Shown here piece after piece: positions 13,701-28,800 of a stretch of 64,000 nucleotides of DNA. The notes under the pieces are model-generated. The model ran no database searches. It was not told the DNA's origin and saw only the letters and a list, made by a program, of their open reading frames with translations. The position numbers and the translations under genes are program-made. The stretch is from Phylloscopus collybita (lineage: Eukaryota; Chordata; Aves; Passeriformes; Phylloscopidae). The DNA is taken from NCBI GenBank assembly GCA_027886175.1, contig JAJNNQ010000075.1:7481001-7545000 (forward strand), in the 5' to 3' direction. Numbering within the stretch: the first letter of the stretch is position 1; every line of letters starts with the position of its first letter.

Positions 13701-15286
13701 CCTGGGCAACCTGACCCAGTGCTTGGTTGTCCTCACAGCAAAAACATTTTCTGATGTTCAGAGGGAGCCTCCTGCGCAGCCTCTGGTCCTGTCCATGCAG
13801 TAGGACAATGTTTCAGTGCTGTGGGACAAAAGTCTCCTTAGCACAGTAGAGATTTCACTGAGAATTAAGCTAAGATTTGCACAGTATTTCATGCTCTGAA
13901 GCACGGCAGTCTCACTGCTTTGTTGCTACTTCAATTTGTGTTTCAAACATTTCTTGGATTCTCTGTCATGCATCAAAAATCTCTGTTGATGTATTTCCAG
14001 TACTGTAAAGCAAAATACAGAGAAGGATATACTTTCATCCGGGTTTGTTCAATGACTGCTGCAGTGGATCTGTGGAATGTTGTGAGCATTCACACCAATT
14101 AATTCAGAAAAACTCTTCAGACTGCACAGAGACAGGAGGCAATGAAAGTAAGAAGTTAATGTGTAACCTGGCCTTTTGGAGAGGGCTGGTGCTGAGTGGG
14201 AACCAGGCAGGGAGCAGGTTTAGTAAAGAAAATTGCAAGTACAAGTTTTTAAACCCTAAGGAGCAAACTCTTAAGTTCACTAGTCCACCACCTACTCAGT
14301 GAACCCATATGGAAAAGAAGAATGACAAATGTAGGCAAAAGCTAATTGATGTTGGGATACATTACAATAAAAATGGGAGGTTTATATCACCTAAGAGAAC
14401 AAATAAATTGAAAGAGAATGAAGTAGATGATATACTCAATGACACTTCCCAAGAAGCCCATTCTTGGTGCTCTTATTTATATCTTATTTTATGTAGGATA
14501 ATGCTGTAGACAAAACTGAATTTGGACCTAATAACTGATTCTCTTTATAGGACTGCATGAAAAAAAAAATTATTTAGCTGAATTCACCAGCTTTAGAGAA
14601 CATCTCAATAGTTGCTTTGTGACAAGTGTTTGTATTTGAAGGAAAAAGAGCTGCACAAAACAAAACTTATTTAGTGTTCATGAAAGTGACAATAAATGAA
14701 CTTCATAAGAAGTTCCTTACTGTTACTGAACACCCAGATATCATTCCTGAGGACAATGAACACGTCTAGAGGAACCACAACGTCCTGGATGAGACTGACC
14801 ACTTGTTTCTCATGCATCTTTGGTCAAAACACCAGACAGTTTGTACTTTTAAAAATGCTTTTGAATGTATGCAGAAGAGATCATATCCATCCAAAAACCC
14901 CCCGAGGGAGGATTTAATTTTTTTTTTTCAAAAACTTAGAGATGAATAATAATAATAATAATAAAAATCATTAGATATTTGAAGCCAGAAAATAAAGGAT
15001 ATGGAAAAAATGAGTTCAACTTACAGTGATCAGCACTGATTGCCCCATAGGAGTTGGTAGTTTTGCCCACAGGACACTTGATACAGAAGGAATGTCCTGT
15101 CTGATACTGATAGTAGCCAAGAGGGCAGGGAATGCATTCATCATCCTGGAAATAACTGCCTGGAGGACAAACAACTGCAAGGAGAACAATCACCTTATTA
15201 CTCATTTGGAATTCAACCACTTCTGGCATTTGCACACATATGTGCGGGTACATATATAAATATATATATTGACGCATACATGCATA

Positions 15287-15327
<41 letters not shown>

Positions 15328-18300
15328 ATGATGATAGATTTGCCATAGGCTTCAAGCTCTTAATATATGTATTGGCTAAGTGGTATAACAAAGTAAACAC
15401 TCCTTAAGTGATCATTAAACTCATCAGTAACAGGAATACAGGCTGTGATATGTTCTCTCAGATCACCCAAAATCTGTTCTTGAATTAGAGTACATGAAAC
15501 TCTTTGGAAATGCCAAGTCCAGGCCGGATTCCCAGCTGTCAAATCCATTTGTAATAAGATAACACAGGCGGATGGGTTGTGAAATGAAAACAAAGAAAGA
15601 CTAGCTAGAAAAGGAGTAATTTCTAACACTACAAACACAAACAGGAGCAGAAACTCCAAAAGCATCATACAGAAATCCACCATATGGTAACACTTTCATT
15701 CAGAATTCCTGGTAAAGAAATTTTTGTTAAGCACTTCCAAACTAAACAGTACTGGCTGGATTAAAAGTCAGTAGTTGTGCACATGACAACCCAAACACAA
15801 AACAAAATTAGGTTCTTAGTGATGTTCTTATTCTGTATCTATATGATTTTCAAAACAATCAGGAGCAATATTTCCAGCTGACCTCTTGCATACTACAGAG
15901 AATTTTTTTTGTCTTCTGGGATGTCATGGAATACTGTCTTTTCCTCCAGAGCATTCAAATGAACATTAAAGCAGAAGAGTCACAGACATATTTGCAGGAC
16001 AATACCCCTGCTTGTTATTTCACAGCTGCTTCCCAGATGTAGATTTCCTTCAAAACACTATCAAATGTATATTTTGGGACTTTGACAAGGTGCAAAACTT
16101 TATTTCTGTTCTTGCCCTGCATCCTGACAGAAGTTTAAGCTTCCACAAGAGAGAAACAGTAATGGAATATAGGCTGTTCTCACTACAACCCATATGATGA
16201 GTTGCTGTTCTGGCCAACAAGCCACAATGTAAATGAATTTAACTCATGAGACTGCCTAAATTATAATAGACTAAAAAGACAGCTACTAGGAAAATTATCA
16301 TATCTTCCTTCATCTGCTGGAAATAGTCCAGTGGTAAGGTCTGGGAGGATACAACTGAAATTTTCCTCTTAGTACGCATCAAGGCAATTACTCTGGGTAA
16401 AACACATATCTAAAATCAATTACAGAATGTAAAAAATCCTGGATCAGTCAGAATTCTCCTTTCAAAAACCCATCATCTAATACACAAGAGTGTCTGATAT
16501 GTTCTAAAGAAAATTTCCAACACATGCAAAAAGCATAATACTCATTGAACAACAGCAGAAATTAAATTAAAATAAAAAACCCATGCCTAAATTGAAGACA
16601 AAATGCAATGAATGAAGAGGCTAATTAAGCAATTAAAATTTAAAAAGAAACCAATTAAGCTTTTCAAAGCATTCTCCTGTTTTGTGTAGTTTTAGTCACC
16701 AACTGTGTCTCCTATTATATTTTGAGCCAGAAAAATTGCCTTTTGTTTCACATCTTGGATTGACAAAAGGACACAAAGAACAGTGAAAAATGTTGGTGCA
16801 GAATCACGTTTTCTAGACTCTATAACTCCTAGAGGGACCTATCACTTCAGCTACAGGCCACACTGACACCACCACATGTAGGTCCAGTTTGACCCTACAA
16901 GTGAAACAAACCATTATATTGTACTTCTTTCAAGCATTAAAATTAATATATTTTAACAACACAAGAAACTAGAGAACAACTTTCAACCAAAATCTCAGAG
17001 CTAAGTGTTACCAGTGAGACCAAACTGTAACTCTAAAACTCTAAAGGAAAAAATAAATCAAAAGATAAGAAAAAAAAAAATCCCTTGCTCCTGCACATGA
17101 AATTTGGAACCTGGTCTCACTTCTAACTGGACTTGGGCTTCTGCCCAAGGGGAACAAGCTGCAAAACCCAGGCTAAGAAGCAGCTCACTGAAGTGATTCC
17201 ACAAGGATACCACCTTTCACAGAAGCCTCAGCGCTCACTGCACTCAGCAAGTTCAAAAACTGTTCGAAATGATCATTGCCCAACACTTGCCATGCTCCTT
17301 CTTCCCTCCAGGGAAAACTTTGGGATATCAGATTCTTGATATAGATTATTAGAAATGAAGTCTTGAGCTGCCAATGAGCTATAAATGTGGTCCTTTCATT
17401 TGGGTTATGTTTAAAGAGACTCTGATGGAATTGTCAAGCATTTAAATAAAAAGAACCAGCATAAAAATGTATAATAAGACGAAGCAAATTTACAAACAAC
17501 CTTTAGGTTTTGTCCTGAAATAAAGGGGAGAGAAGGGTTATGTTCCACAAGTCCTCCTGGACAGTTCCCAACTCTCTTAGTTTTAACTCATACTTTAGCA
17601 AAAGAAAGTGCCTTTTCTATTATTAAAATTTAGATAAAACAATATTGTTACCCCCAACTCTTAAGGAATTGTATTCACAGATATCTGTGACATAACATAA
17701 CTCAGTGTAAGGCTGGGACTAAGAAAAAATGTCATATAAGAAAAACTAACATATGATAAAGGTTACCCATTCTACAGGCAGGAAAACATGAAACAACACA
17801 ACCATAGATGCAAACCTAAATAAACAGATGACTCTAAGGAAAGTACAAGAGACAAAGAGGCAGATTCATGTAAGTTGCATGTTCATAGATGAATATATTT
17901 AGCTTATTGAGAACACCAGAAACCTGTCATTACTGAGCTGACCACGCTTCCTGAAGGACAAGCAATGACATTGACAGTGAAATAAAACCAAACAAATCAA
18001 AAAGATCAAGATCTGAAAACACAATTTATATTTCAAGAACAAGCCAGAACAAGGAAGAGAATAAAGAAACTCTGCCACCCTCATACAACTTTGCTTTCTG
18101 TAGTCACAGGTGATGCCTCTTACAATTTGTCCCTATTATGAGTGGGGAAACAGACCCAGACAGGATGAATGAGCAGGATACATCCATATATATATATATT
18201 AGAAGAACCAGAACCTGAATCCCTATGTTCCCTGTTTAGAATAAAATATGCAGTCCTGCAACCCAAACCAGTGTTCAGCAGCAGGTACACTATGACAGCT

Positions 18301-18994
18301 TAGAGTATGAAATCCCTATCAAAGGCTGAAGCAAAAACTGTCTCCTTTCCACAGATCTATGATGTCTGTTTTACTGAGTGACATTTTCCAAAGCTAGATG
18401 GTTCAAATATGTATGAATTAACTCACAAGGCAATTTAATTCACTGCTTCTAGAGGCCTTTATGCCTGGCAGGCAGTACTTGGCAGAAATACCCAATTCTT
18501 TGTAAGTTCTGCTCTAAGTGATGGATTCTACTTAAAAAATAATGATACCTTTAAGCAACACAACACTACATCTTGTTAGGTAGCTGCCAGTTATGGACTC
18601 TGGACTCAGCAGGAACTAATGCTGGGGGGTATTTTTTGTTGGGGTTTTTTTTTTTTTTCTGCATGTACTTAAGTAACCCAGAGCTGAGGTGTTTCAGACT
18701 ATGGAGATGAACTGAACCCGTAGTCACTTTACCCTTAAAGGTCCAGGCTGGAAACTGCAGCAGTTCAAAAGTGGCTTATCACTTGATTACCTTACCCAGG
18801 AATTAGGAAACTCTCTGAACTTAAAGAAAAACACCACACCAAGCAGGCACATATGTTTTTTTCACATATTCTGATTTGCTTCATAGCAATGAAGTGATGA
18901 GTATCTGAAAATATTCCCAACATTGGAAAATGTATCCAATACCTGCTTATGTTAGCTTATACCTACAAGTGGTACATCTCTCCTCTGTTCCCTA

Positions 18995-19039
<45 letters not shown>

Positions 19040-22000
19040 TAGTTATAGTGATATCTATATACAGATATCCCAAACTGGCATAAATGAGACATGGACTCGT
19101 TGAGCACAAGTGGGCCAACAAGAACAATCAGGACCTGAAGGAGGGTTGGTGTTGATAGAAACAAGAGTGGGGCTGTTAAGGCCAAGGCACCTTGGCAGCA
19201 TGACCTGGTACCAAGGACAGGTTGGCACAGCCACGGGGAGCTGTGGAAAAGGCAGGTTTGGCAGGCCTAAGCAGGATGCTGGCAGAAAGGAACCCTTTCT
19301 GGGTTCCAGGGAAGCAGACTAAACAGAAGGAAAGAAGAAGAAAAGAGGGCAGACATGCAGTTAGGTCTGGGTGTTGGCCAGCACCAAAAAAGCTTCCATC
19401 TGAGCTGGCTGGACTTGGCCCAAGAATTCATAATTTCAGGACTTTTGGCATTTCTGCATCTAGGTTTCTATTCCAGGTAATGTATCATTATCTGAAGCTC
19501 TGGCTACATTATCTTTGTGAAATCCTCTAATTAAGGATCATGAGCATTACAGAATGACCCTCTATTACCAGACAGGTCTAAAATGTTTACAAAAATCTCA
19601 AAAACGTTTACAAAATTTTCTGTACAATGTCAGTGCCACGATGCCTATTTCCAAATCATTGGTTTAACGTAAGGACTGAACAGTAAGCAAAGCATTAATT
19701 CCCATTTCTCCCATTCACATTGGTGCCTCACACCTTTCAAATATGAACCTTAAACACAAGTTCACTGATGACTTTCTAATTTCAGATTTATACTGACCAA
19801 AGAATGGAAAGCTAAAAATGAGACATACCACATCCTTGTGAATTAGGGCCTGCTTTCCCAGGAGATGAAATTCTTCGAAACCCGCTTCTACATCCGAGCT
19901 GCACACGGGGAGACAGATCAAACTCCTCATCCCGGGGAAAATCAGTGACAGAATCTGCTAGGAACTGCTTGGAATCCAAATACAGCAGAAAAACACCATC
20001 CTTAATCTCTTTTATAAATGCTCCAATGAGATTTTCCCCAACAATCGCATTTTCTAAAGAGGGAAAAAAAATACAACAAAATGGCATGAAAGACATTGCC
20101 ATAATACAGGAATGGATAACTACACAGAAACTGATGAAGTTGAAGTTAAAAAGAAAGGCAGATGCAGAAATACAAACATTTTAACAAACAGCAGACCATA
20201 GTGAATCTGTACAGCATCTATAAAATTATAGTCTTACTTTACTCACTCTGTTTTAATACACCCAAAGACACTTCAGACAGAAAGTCCCAAAGCTGCCTTA
20301 GGAAGTAATGGAAGTTGGAAAATAATGGGGCATAATGGTGCCATGACTATATAAAGAGAGCAGGTTCTGCTCTGACCACACAATCATTCCCTTGAAAAGC
20401 TATTTTTGTACTACAGGGAATTTATAGTGTGGGGAGGGTCAAAAAGGCAATGCCCTCAAAGAGGAACACTTTCAAAAGCAAAGTTGACTATAAAGCCAAG
20501 CACACTTATACTTTGATTCACTTTCTGCAAACTGCTTGAATATTCACAGGGGAAATGGAATATTAGATAAAATACAATTCAGATTAGATATAACTTAGAT
20601 TAGATATAAGGAAGAAGTTTTTACAGTGATGGTGATGAAACATTTGACAAAGTTGCTCAGAGCAGAGGGGCAGTAGATGCCCCACCCCTGGACATGTTCA
20701 AAGTCAAATTAGAAGGGACCCTGAGGAACCTGACTGAGTTGAAGATGTCCCCTGCCCATGGCACAGATGACCTTTAAAGGTCTCTTCCAAGACAAACCAT
20801 TCTCTATCATTCTGTGTTTTGTATTTCCCTTAGAATATGGAACAAGTGGACGGATGTAAACAGTATCAAACTGTAGAGCCAGGAACTACAGGAACACTGC
20901 AGCTGCCACCTGTTTCCTGAAGGATTCTGCATTCAGTTCTGATCAACCAAAATTGCTGTAGGACACATATCTCCAAGTCCCAAAGTTAGAAGGAAGGACA
21001 CATGCAGACAGAGCAGTTTCTGTTTAGTGCTGGGAACACCATTCCAATGGAGTAAAACTGGAGAAAAGGTCACACAGAATCACTAAGTTTGGGAGAGACC
21101 TTCAAGATTATTTAGTCCAACCACCAACCCAGCACCACCATAATCACCCCTAAATGAGATCCTCAAGTGACACATCCAGATGCCTCTTGAACATTGCCAG
21201 AGACAGTGACTCCACCGTTTGCCTGGCCAGCTTATTCTAATGCTTGACCATTCTCTCAATGAAAAAAAAAAATCTGATATCCAATCTGAACCTCCCCTGG
21301 GACAACCTGAGCCCATTTCCCCTTGTCCTGTCACTTGAGATCTGAGAGAAGAGAATGATCCCCTCCTCCTTTCAGGCAGCTGTAGAGAGCAATAAGATCT
21401 CCCCTCTTCTCGAGGCTGAACAGCCCCAGCTCCCTCAACTGCTCCACATCAGACTTGAGCCCCAGACCCTTCACCAGCTCCATTGCCCTTCTCTGGACAC
21501 GCTCTAGAACTTCAATGTCGTTTCTGAAGAGAGGGGTCCAAAAATGAACGCAAGATTTGAGGTGTGGCCTCACCAGTGCTGAGTATGGGGGACAATCACT
21601 GCCCTGGTCCTGCTGGCCACATTATTCTTGGTACAGGCCACTATCCTTGATATGCCCACAGAGGGCCTTTGAACTTGGGATATATAATTTAATATCTTTT
21701 ATTTTGAAGGAAAATACTGACTGCTTTGAAAGAAGTTCCTTACACCATCCCTAACTCTTGGAGAAACCACAGCAAACATCTGCCAGTGGTCTCTGTTATA
21801 GTTGCTCTAAGACATCAGAAGTGAGAATCATTCTTTAGTGTCAAAGGTAATACAACTAATAGAAAAAGAGGGGGGAAAAAAAACCACCTTGGAATAAATT
21901 AGTTAAGTTTTTGACAATGTGTGAATTGTGTTTCTCCGAATACAATGAATATAAACACTTTTCCACCACTGAGGACTTGTCCAATGGAAATTAACATCTG

Positions 22001-22795
22001 GACAGTTCAGCTCATGCCCAATAAAATAATTTTCAATCCTAGTTAAGGCAGCTGGGAAAGGCAGTCCTATAGGAAAGAAATATTCAATTATAGCTTCTTT
22101 CCACTGCATGGTCACAGCCTGAGAAGGGAAATATATTGACACCAAAAGCTCAAAATCACAACACTAGTGTTATAAAGAAAGGGAGGCAAAAATATTAAAA
22201 GCAAATCAGGTTTAATCCAAAGAAACATTAGAGAAAGAAAAATTACCAATATCATGTAAGTCAGGGAGAGAAGCTGTCGGGATGTTTTCCAGCTGAGCCC
22301 TCCATGTGATATTCACCCCCAAGAGATCCTCACTCAGACATTCAACATAGACAGTGGAATCATCACACACGGAAACTGAGCCAGTTCTTCCAAATGCATT
22401 TACCTTCAATTCAGAATTCAGTGAAATCACAGTTAGTCAGCCTGAGAACTTTCCATTTTTGCCTTGCCCTATTCATTTGTATTGTACTATACTCAAAGTA
22501 ACACTGTCAAAAGGGGCTGCAAAAACAGAAGTAGGAAAACATAACTTTAGAAAGTCATATACTGACTGTAAGGATAGTCAAAATATCCTCTTCCATTGAA
22601 ACAATTTTTTTAACAGATATTGGGCTGGTGTGATATGACTTTTATGGCTGGAATTAAAGTGATCTGATGATGTGAGACTAAACCTCCTATTTTCCCACTC
22701 ATCCACTTGAGAGTGCTGCCAATCCTGACAGATTTCATGGCATATTCCATTCTTCCACGTTTCTCAAACAGGCAAAGGTCTATGCTGCGTTTCAC

Positions 22796-22841
<46 letters not shown>

Positions 22842-25800
22842 CAACACCAAACCCAATCGAAGAAAACAAAACCAAACAAAACAAACAGAATCCACCACCA
22901 ATGGAAGATAAGGAACTTAAATTACCTGGAGGTGACATAAACCACGAGCCTTCAATTCATCTAAAATAAATATCTGGAATGCCTGGAATAATCCAGAGTA
23001 GTCAGAACTACATCTCTTCTCAGGAGGCAGGCGTAGTCGAAAGTGTGTTTGAGCTTGGACTGTCTGAAACAATTGGAGCTCTAAAAATGAAGTAGAGAGG
23101 GCATTTAGTAACCTCGGTAACTTGGAGGAACTTGACCTTCAGAGTTACTTTGAGAAAGGACAACATTGATTTGACACTCTCATGTTGATCAAAAAATATC
23201 TCCTCACTTTTAGATGAAAGCAGTAGAGCTATCAGTAGTAAATAACAAGCAGCAAGACACAAAGTTGATAAACATAAAAGTTGTGCATTATAGAAAAAGC
23301 CAAGTGATACACTTAGATAATAATGAAGAGATATTTTACACTGGAGCACTAACTCACAGAAGGATAAGGACAATCTGGATCATTAACTGATAATTTTTCA
23401 TAAGCCTTAGCAAATAGGAAATTCAGAGATCTGCATGAAAGCTGACATTATGCCAATACTTAGAAAGAAACAGAAAGACAGGAATTATTTACTTGTCAAT
23501 TTTCATTTTTCTTACATGTAATCATGAAAACACTTCTATTAAAAAAGGAATTACATGGTGAAACCAATTATAATAATGTAAATAGGCTTTTGGAAACCCA
23601 GATTGTCAAACTAACTGGAAATAAGTTTTAGGAGAGAAGAAATTTGCAGAATAACAGCACTGCCATAGATGTCTACAAGACCTTGCTGATTTATTGACAG
23701 CAAACCTAAGTGATGCTAATCACACAAACTGATAACAAATCTGTGAGCTCATCAGTCAGAAAATCAAAATCTATTTAGTTGGTTTTTAGCAAGAAAAAAA
23801 TATGCAAATTTCTTGTCTCCCTTGGAGTGACACTGATCCCAGGCTTCATGGATGGTTTGTTAGCTCAGGTTCAGCACAACGTGCTGTCATTCCACCTCCA
23901 AATGGAGACGGCTCTTATCCCACCAGGCTGGACAAGCAGCAGAGCTCTCCCTCATTCAGCTCCTCTCCAGGCCCTCCCTGCATCACATACAAGTGTCACT
24001 CCTGGAGCACAATTCCTCATTCCTCACCCCAAAAACAAGCATGAGAAAGCCTGGAGAGCCTACAAGGAGAATGGCAGCCAAGACCAGAAGACACCTGCTT
24101 CTTCCTGCAAGACACAAAGCCCTCTCTCTGCTTAGCTTCTCAGACAGTATTTAAAGAGCTGATTTAACACCAGTCTCTAGATGTATGCATAAAGAACAGG
24201 AAATATGTTTTTTGAGAGTGAGGATTGTTATCCATTGGAACAAATTACTAAGTGTTCTGGTGAATCCTCTATTATTGTGAAGTTTGCTTTCAATTGTTCA
24301 ATTGCTTTCTAATGTATTGGGATTTTTTTTTTTTGTTTCTCCTCAAAACCATGTTCTATTCCAAACACAACTTAATGGGGAAAGTCCTTAGGTTACATTA
24401 AAATTTATAGCAGATCACTACACACTCCCCTTTGTCCCTACAAAGTTATTCCACTGCCATCAGGCAAACATGGAAGTTATTTCATAACATTCTACAGAAA
24501 CACAATCACAAACAGACAAAAGTTTCAGTCTGAAATTGGAAGTTTAAAAATACTTGCATTTGGAATAGAAGACTTTAACCCATTCTGAAGACTGATTAAT
24601 GGGTGTAACCTATTCTGGAAACAAAAAGTAACTACAAACTTGGCAGGAAGACCTGCATTTCTCAAAGTTCAGCACTGCTAAAAATTGCCATTTTGATCAG
24701 AATGTATATCTTTTTTAAAATAATTGAAAAGACCAACATTAATATCCAATTACATGAGCTCTGAATGGACATCCAATTCTTCCAAGATTTAAAGGGCCAT
24801 TTTTTTTCTTGAAAGCAAAATGTTCTGAAAAATACCAGAAGTCAGCCAACAAATACAACAATAATCCTTAATAACAGAGTGCTGAAAAAAAGATGCAGAA
24901 GTAAGAGTGACTTGATTATGCAAATAAACAGTCAAGTTCTGCCAAATTCGAACATCTGGCGCTCATCTGCTCTTCCAGGACTAAGTAGTTCCATCAGGAT
25001 CACTTATGGTGCCAGCATCTTTTAACTAACAAGACAAATCTGCATATAGATTGAATAGCTATTTATAGCTCTATTATTACAGGCAAGAGGGACAGTTTCT
25101 GGCACAGGGGCCAGCCAAGAGCCAGAGGTGAAGATGGCAGAAGACAGAACACATCTCCTGCACCTCAACTTAGCAACTCCCCTATAACTATGGTTGTTGT
25201 TCACACAGCAGTTCTGTGATAAAAGCTGATTTTTGCACTGTTCACACTGCTCTGAGCCCCACCCCAAGCCCCAGCAGACCAGATCACATCAGATCAGGTC
25301 AGATCAGATGAGATCAGACCAGACATACTCTGGCAGGCCTGGAGCAGAGGGGCAGCCGAGACCCAGCGCCGCTGCTGCGTGTCACACTGGGATGAGGTGT
25401 TGGGAGTGGCACTGTGGAAGCCCTGGCGACACATGAGCTGGCACTGCTGGATGCTTGGAGCCTGCCCAGGGATGTTTTCACAAAGTACAGCTCCATTGGC
25501 CACTGCTGAGGCACCAAATGGCAGAGCACACTGCGGACCTGAAGGCACGGGAGAAAGGGGATATGTGTTAGAGACATGCTATGATGGCTTAACCCCTCAT
25601 ATCCACAGATTCAAACCTAGACAGCACCCTGTGCCTTCCCACTCATCAGCTTTGATCTTTGGTTTGGTTTGAGGTCAGCTTGGTTCAGTTTACTGAAGAC
25701 ACGTACTGACTGTGACAGGTAATGCATCATGTCCAGAAAGTGACGTGCGTGGTTTCTAGGAACAGATACATTTTGAACAGCCATGAATAAAGTTAAGCAG

Positions 25801-28800
25801 GAAATGAGAAGGAGATTTCTAACTGACAGCAGAACAAACTTTTACAGAAGATATCTAGTGGAAAGAGGCAGTGCCAAGTAAACCTCATCTCAGTTCCCTT
25901 TAGACTGAGTTTGAAAGGTTTGAGATCAGAAACTCATGACTGTGGTGTCTTCAACAGCACCAAGAGGTTTCCAGTGTCCAGCAGGGCAGAACATACATTT
26001 TATATATATATATATATAACAGTCATATACAGCTTTAGAGTTGGAGCATAGTTTTCCCTATCAACTCACTCTGTATGAGTACAGTCATTCAAATCCTGCT
26101 AGCCCACTGTAACAGACTATCATAGCAGACTAATTACAGTGATAATTAATTTTTTACTAATCAGTACAAGCCAACTGCTTCATTCAATATTAGCCAAATC
26201 CCAACTTAATTAATAAATATATCCAGTAATAATTAAGCACTTATGAGTTCCAGAGCTACAAAACATAGGAAAAAAAACCCAACTTCCCCACTTATAAATA
26301 AATACAAAGAGAGATATGTTATTATACCATACAACTCACTTGTTTGGTGTATATATAAATCATTTTACAATTACAGTGCTCAGATCAGTCCTAAACTTCC
26401 TGGTCATTGAAGGGAGGCAAACACTGATGATGGTTCAGGTCTGAGCACCCTCCCTCTTCCCTTCTGATGGAGATACAAAGATTAATTCCATAACTAAGCA
26501 GTCACTTCATTTAAAGTATTAAAAACCTTGTATTAAACTTTCAGTTAAAGTGTAAAAATATTGAATGATGAATCTGGGATCCAATGTGTGAAGTACATCT
26601 TTGTTTTCCAACTCTAAGCACTTCAATGCCAATAAAAAAAAAAAAAAGTTTTCATATCTGTCTCTCTGAATTGCCAAATACATATTTTTATCCAAGTCTC
26701 CTTTATAGCAATTTTTCTGCAATAACTCTGTAAATGGGGCCACTGCATTCCATCTCTTCACTCATTGATTCTGTCACCAGACTTTCTCAGTAAAGGTGGA
26801 AACCTGGCATCCTTGCTTAACAAACTTCTAATGAATCTCCCAAGGTTTTAGGACCAGAAGATATCTCTGAAAAAGAGATAGTAATAATTAACCTGGCCAT
26901 TAAATTACAATAATATAATCTTTATACAGAGTATGTAAAAATCAGTCTGTGGACTGATTTGCTCTAACATATTTCTATATCCAGCAAGTCATGTCCAATC
27001 TCTTACTGCTTGTTCCATGGAAATTTGGTGTGTGAACCAGGGAAAGATGCAAGCCCCCAAAACAAAAGTGACCAATGGTTTCCTGGTGTGGTTCAGAGGT
27101 TTCAATTCACCATCAGTAACTTGCTCATTTAGCCCTCTAGAGATGCCACTTCATTTATTATTGTTGTCAAGCCTGCACCATTTTGTCATTGTCCTGTTTC
27201 CTGGTGCTGTAGCTAAATACTGACACTTCCATAGGTGTTTCCAAAGGTTTCCACAAGGAAATTAACATCTCCAGGACCTTCTCTGGAAACCTGTCTCTCT
27301 TCTGTCTCTATTCAGAGTTATGGGATGTGGGCATGAGGATGGGAGATGCATGTGAGGACTGCTAGAGTACTTTCATTGTCTTCCAGTGCACGTCAGCTAG
27401 AAGAAGTTGGATTCTACCTCTGATGGAAGTGATTAAACTAATGAAAACCTCCTGGCATGTACTGGGCACTCTGAGTTATTACTTTCTGTTTACAGCTGTT
27501 TTGATTCTGGGGGAGAAATTTATCATATTTTCCCACCACAAGAGCTTATTTTGCTGATAGACAAGATCTGCAAGGCATCTGTATCGTACTTCTTTTTCCT
27601 GAACAATTATTAGTAATTCCCAGGACTAGAGGCATAAAGCTTGGTAGACTGAGGAGAAAACTAACTTCTGATTCTTTGTTTTTACACAATAACTAAGTTG
27701 TATATCATTAAAAGGTCCATGGCTCTTTCAAAATCCAGGGAAACATTAAAGATTATTTCAATCTTTATGCAGAAAATAACAAACAGCTTTCAGTAAAACC
27801 AGGTTTCCACTATACTTTCAAAGCAGTTCTCCTTCTCAGCTCAGTATTTTAAAAAAGAATGATCATTATTCACTGTTAGTCACTATTTTCTCTGGGAAAA
27901 GTACAGGGCGGCAGCAGCCCTGTACTTGTGGTCAGCTCTACTTCTCTGAAGAGCTAAAAACCTGCCTTGGATGGCTACATCCAGGTGATTACACCACCCT
28001 ACTTTGGAGCTCATCTCCTCAGAGCTCAGTTGGCATCTCCACACAATACCACAAACATGGGGCGGATACAACCATGGGGTCTCCTTATGGCTTCTCATGA
28101 AATCCCATCCTCAGAACCCTCTATTGATACAAGAGAGCCACAAAAAATTATTTCCAAGCTGGCTGAGCTGTTACCTAGTTGATAAAAACTTTGCAGGCAA
28201 TTGGATTGACACATTCAGGTATTTTACAAGAGAACTGTAGAACCATTAAGTTTGGAAATGACCTGTATGATCATTGAGTCCAGCTATTAACTCAGCATTG
28301 TCAGCTCCACCACTAAGCCAAGTCCTCAAGTGTCACATCTTCTATTTGGTCAGTGAGCACAAGCCTATGTTGGTTGATCTTTATACAGCAGAATTACAAA
28401 AGGAAATGGAAGCAAATTATGTTGTCTTGTTTCCCTAATTTTTTTTTAACCAATCTCCCCCAAAACAATCAAAAAAACACCAACAAAAAACCTATGAAAA
28501 CAGCAGTGTCCTGCAGACAACTGTTGAAGGTTTTGTTTTTACATCTCTACTTTCCATTAATCATTACATTTTGGAACATAGCCTAGAATAGAGTAGACCT
28601 AGCATAGAGTAGAAAGTTTAATTAATTTTGCTTCACTTCAGTGATGGGAAAATGCATAAAGGACATTGAAAATTAAATTTATCCAAATGTCTCCCATTTG
28701 GATATCTCACTGGAAACCATGAGCGAATTCCAGTGCTTCACCGCTCTGGTCATTCAGGAAATACTCTGTGAATATGCAATATTTTGGCACATCTTTTTCA

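Larger units (their letters stand above)
13505..15024. other. Intron 21
   Basis: It holds a CR1 fragment at 13564 and an AAT microsatellite at 14945-14964. Several plus-strand frames between 13920 and 14917 have no recognisable product. Confidence 0.6.
15175..19828. other. Intron 20
   Basis: 4.65 kb, strongly AT-rich. It holds a TA microsatellite at 15290-15321, a shorter TA run near 18187-18200, and a 37-base A tract at 19000-19036 followed by GC-richer unclassified sequence (19080-19450). No gene recognised. Confidence 0.6.
20054..22246. other. Intron 19
   Basis: It is dominated by two CR1 fragments of opposite orientation with converging 3' ends (20605-20818 plus, 21073-21655 minus). Confidence 0.7.

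Noticed and set aside
23779..24135. 118-codon plus-strand frame in intron 17
   Set aside because: It has no recognisable domain, lies on the strand opposite TG and overlaps another frame of similar length; it is probably chance in a GC-richer patch.
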